A stretch of 8,096 nucleotides of DNA from Acidobacteriaceae bacterium (GTDB taxonomy: Bacteria > Acidobacteriota > Terriglobia > Terriglobales > Acidobacteriaceae), in assembly GCA_003140705.1 (NCBI GenBank), contig PLKU01000403.1, positions 1 through 8,096 of the forward strand. The letters run 5' to 3'. Of the stretch, positions 6,147 to 8,096 are shown in pieces. Every line of letters starts with the position of its first letter. The first letter of the stretch is position 1. A model generated the notes under the pieces. The model was not told the DNA's origin and searched no databases. It saw nothing but the letters and a program-made list of their open reading frames with translations. A program made the translations under genes and the position numbers.

Positions 6147-6910
6147 GAAAGTTGATTTCGCGCGCGCGTTTCTCACCCCGTCTTCTCCAATTCCGAGTTT
6201 TCCGGTTTGCGTGGATGATGGTTCTGGCCGCAGCGGTCGCGGTTGCCCCGTTCAACCTGGTTCCGCAAGAGGCAACGCCCGCCGGCAGCGCGGCGGTTTC
6301 GCCTTCTCCTGCATCATCAACCGATGCTGCAGCGAAGCCGGAGGCTGGGCAAACGCAGGAAGAACAGGAAAACGCCTTTCGGCTCGAAGGTCCGCTGGTC
6401 AAATCCACCGCGAAAATGCTCCATATCAGCGTCGAGGCCACGGCGCGGATGTTCGAGCTCATCAACTTCGGCATCATCTTTCTGGCCATCGTCATCCCGC
6501 TATTTCGCATTTTGCCCAACCTTCTCCGCAAGCGCGCTGAGAAAGTCCGCACCGATATCGAGTCGGCGCGCAAGGTGACTGAAGATGCGAACGCTCGGCT
6601 CAGCGCAGTCGAGGCTAAGCTCTCTTCGCTCGACCAGGAGATTGCCAAGTTCAAAACCGCGGTTGAGGAAGATATCAAGCGTGACGAACAGCGCATCAAG
6701 GCGGGGCTGGAGGAAGAGACCACCCGCATCGTTGCCGCCGCAGAGCAGGAGATTGGCATGGCAGCGGCTCAGGCAAGGCGCGGACTGCGCCACTTTGCCG
6801 CGGACCTGGCCATCGATCAGGCGACAAAGCAACTGGTGCTCACTGCTGAGACCGATCGCGCCCTCATCGCGGAGTTTGTGGGCGACGTGACAAAAGGAGG
6901 GCAGAACTAG
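6143..6910 (+). CDS. atpF: ATP synthase F0 subunit b with signal-like N-terminal extension
   Basis: A 255-residue b-type subunit, about 95 residues longer than a typical b of about 160. Residues 1-24 are Arg-rich. About 25-40 (MMVLAAAVAVAP) is hydrophobic, together resembling a signal peptide. Residues 41-75 are a Pro/Ser/Ala/Glu-rich linker. The second membrane segment is at 104-124 (MFELINFGII then FLAIVIPLFRI), and the rest is a charged coiled-coil stalk with LSAVEAKLSSLDQEIAKFK (about 153-171) and a C-terminal delta-binding helix. The start is the TTG at 6143, overlapping the previous stop as TTGA and preceded by GGGGG. The ATG at Met25 would lose the basic n-region, so TTG is favoured, with translation coupled to b'. 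The TAG stop abuts the atpH ATG with no gap. Confidence 0.88.
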   Translation: MRKLISRARFSPRLLQFRVFRFAWMMVLAAAVAVAPFNLVPQEATPAGSAAVSPSPASSTDAAAKPEAGQTQEEQENAFRLEGPLVKSTAKMLHISVEATARMFELINFGIIFLAIVIPLFRILPNLLRKRAEKVRTDIESARKVTEDANARLSAVEAKLSSLDQEIAKFKTAVEEDIKRDEQRIKAGLEEETTRIVAAAEQEIGMAAAQARRGLRHFAADLAIDQATKQLVLTAETDRALIAEFVGDVTKGGQN

Positions 6911-7453
6911 ATGGCCGCCTTTGTTGCCCGCTACGCCACCGCTTTTCTCGAAGTGGTCACAGCGGCCAAGTTGGACACGAATGCGATTGGCTTAGAGTTC
7001 AACGATTTTCTGGCTACATGGGACGCTAGCTCCGAGTTGCAGGCGTTCTTCGTGAATCCGGCAATCCCTGCCATTCAGAAGGTAGGGTTTCTTGACACGA
7101 TGAATGCAAAGCTTGGGCTGCGCAAGGAACTGCGCAACCTGCTCGCGGTACTTATCGACAATGGCCGCATCGGCCACGTCGGCGAAGTGGCCGACGCGTA
7201 TCGCAAGCTCTTACAGGCGCAGTTGGGCATTCGCCAGGCGCAGATTGTCACCGCCCGCGAGTTGGGCGCGGAAGAGCGCGCGGCTCTGTTAGCGGAGATT
7301 GGCAAACTGGCCGGCGCGCGCGTCGAAGCCAGCTTCAAGCTGGATGCCTCCATCCTCGGCGGCACAGTGGTGCGCATCGGTTCCACGGTCTACGACGGCT
7401 CGGTGCGTGGAAGGCTCGATAGGTTGAAGGAATCATTGGTAAGTGGTCAGTGA
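6911..7453 (+). CDS. atpH: ATP synthase F1 subunit delta
   Basis: A 180-residue delta subunit, which links the top of the F1 head to the b stalk. The N-terminal helical domain (about residues 1-105) starts ARYATAFLEV, the typical opening, and includes NPAIPAIQKVGFLD. The C-terminal domain carries the family signature LGGTVVRIGSTVYDGSVRGR followed by LDRLKESL (about 147-175). The start ATG abuts the atpF stop and has AAGGAGG ten bases upstream, inside the end of atpF. The last codons and the TGA stop (7442-7453) lie inside a period-7 repeat element, so the final residues (VSGQ) may have been added or replaced by the element. All functional signatures are intact. Confidence 0.95.
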   Translation: MAAFVARYATAFLEVVTAAKLDTNAIGLEFNDFLATWDASSELQAFFVNPAIPAIQKVGFLDTMNAKLGLRKELRNLLAVLIDNGRIGHVGEVADAYRKLLQAQLGIRQAQIVTARELGAEERAALLAEIGKLAGARVEASFKLDASILGGTVVRIGSTVYDGSVRGRLDRLKESLVSGQ

Positions 7454-7573
7454 GCGTTATTGGTTAGTAGTTAGTGGTCTAGTACACAGCGGTTGGGGAA
7501 CGGTATTCGGCGAACTGTCGTCAGTAGGAGGCTGGTATCTCACTGATCACGGTCCACTGTTCACTGACCACTC
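7442..7573. repeat. Period-7 inverted repeat element between atpH and atpA
   Basis: The right arm (7539-7573) is five heptads in register, CTCACTG, ATCACGG, TCCACTG, TTCACTG and ACCACTC, with consensus NNCACTG. The left arm (7442-7483) is a degenerate heptad array in the opposite sense: AGTGGTC, AGTGAGC, GTTATTG, GTTAGTA, GTTAGTG, GTCTAGT. The ends form a perfect 12-base inverted repeat, AGTGGTCAGTGA (7442-7453) and TCACTGACCACT (7561-7572). The 55-base centre has no recognisable gene. The element lies inside an operon whose other junctions are tight, so it is probably transcribed and can fold back on itself. It resembles in style the heptanucleotide short tandem repeats of cyanobacteria. No transposase is present. 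Confidence 0.7.
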
Positions 7574-7585
7574 AGAAGGAACGAA

Positions 7586-8096
7586 ATGGCTCAGATCAAG
7601 GCAGACGAAATTACGCAGCTTCTTCGCGAACAGATCGCGAACTACGATTCAAAAGTCCAGGTGGACGAAGTCGGGACCATCACATCGCTTGGCGACGGCA
7701 TTGCGCGTCTGCACGGACTCGACAAAGTCATGGCCGGCGAATTGCTCGCCTTCCCGCACGACATTGCCGGCCTCGCTCTCAGCCTTGAGGAAGATCAGGT
7801 AGGTGCCGTGGTGCTGGGCGATTACACCGAACTCAGCGAAGGCCAGGAAGTCAAGCGCACCGGCAAGATTCTCAGCGTTCCGGTCGGCGAAGGCATGATC
7901 GGCCGCGTAGTAAATGCCCTCGGCCAACCAATCGACGACAAGGGTCCCATCGCCTCCACAGCTTCTCTGCCTATCGAGCGCCTTGCCCCTGGCATCATCG
8001 ATCGTCAGGGCGTGCGCGAGCCCATGGCGACCGGACTCAAGGCTATCGACGCCATGATCCCCATCGGCCGCGGTCAGCGCGAGCTCATCATCGGCG
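7586..8096 (+). CDS. atpA: ATP synthase F1 subunit alpha, N-terminal 170 residues (cut by window edge)
   Basis: Alpha is the non-catalytic nucleotide-binding subunit of the F1 hexamer. The visible part starts [17 protein letters not shown], the usual N-terminal helix, followed by the beta-barrel domain with [17 protein letters not shown] (29-45) and the conserved [12 protein letters not shown] block (106-117). It ends [10 protein letters not shown], exactly where the Walker A loop (GDRQTGKT in the family) should begin, so the nucleotide-binding core lies beyond the right edge. The ATG at 7586 has AAGGA five bases upstream, located just after the heptad element. The 132-base gap from atpH is unlike the other junctions in this operon. 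Gamma, beta and epsilon genes are expected next, as in most bacteria. Confidence 0.97.
   Translation, partial: MAQIKADEITQLLREQIANYDSKVQVDEVGTITSLGDGIARLHGLDKVMAGELLAFPHDIAGLALSLEEDQVGAVVLGDYTELSEGQEVKRTGKILSVPVGEGMIGRVVNALGQPIDDKGPIASTASLPIERLAPGIIDRQGVREPMATGLKAIDAMIPIGRGQRELIIG

Noticed and set aside
7443..7802. 119-codon open frame crossing the atpH-atpA gap
   Set aside because: It runs out of frame through the heptad repeats and the start of atpA, has no ribosome-binding site and no recognisable domain.

Overview
The window looks like chromosomal DNA of an acidobacterium, probably class Terriglobia. This is inferred from GC-rich coding, the style of the RecA and cold-shock proteins, a bacillithiol gene (bshC) outside the Firmicutes, and an ATP synthase operon with two b-type subunits, one of them made with a signal-peptide-like leader. 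I had no database search, so the taxon is an inference.

Left half, minus strand (1-2536): read in the direction of transcription, the order is a Nudix hydrolase with a lysine-rich tail, a small cold-shock protein, an ABM-fold small protein, and recA running off the left edge. Gaps of 200-250 bases separate them, so they are probably separate transcription units. Candidate promoters lie upstream of recA and the ABM gene, and a stem-loop follows the cold-shock gene.

Middle, plus strand (2738-5353): bshC (last step of bacillithiol synthesis) is followed after 27 bases by an exported alpha/beta-hydrolase. A perfect TATAAT lies over the bshC stop codon and may give the hydrolase its own promoter.

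Intergenic 5354-5687 (334 bases): no gene, but dense in signals. It holds a long hairpin, a second small hairpin, an intrinsic terminator with six Ts, a CRP/FNR-type dyad, and a good sigma-70 promoter with an extended -10. Together these form a clean boundary between the hydrolase unit and the ATP synthase operon.

Right part, plus strand (5688-8096): ATP synthase genes in the order b' (atpF-like), b (atpF), delta (atpH), alpha (atpA, cut by the window edge). The first three are packed tightly, by a 4-base overlap and by direct abutment. The delta-alpha junction instead carries a 132-base element of period-7 repeats in inverted orientation, and the left arm supplies the atpH stop codon. This element and the CRP-type site at the head of the operon are the most interesting non-coding signals. 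No defence system, CRISPR array or mobile-element gene was found.
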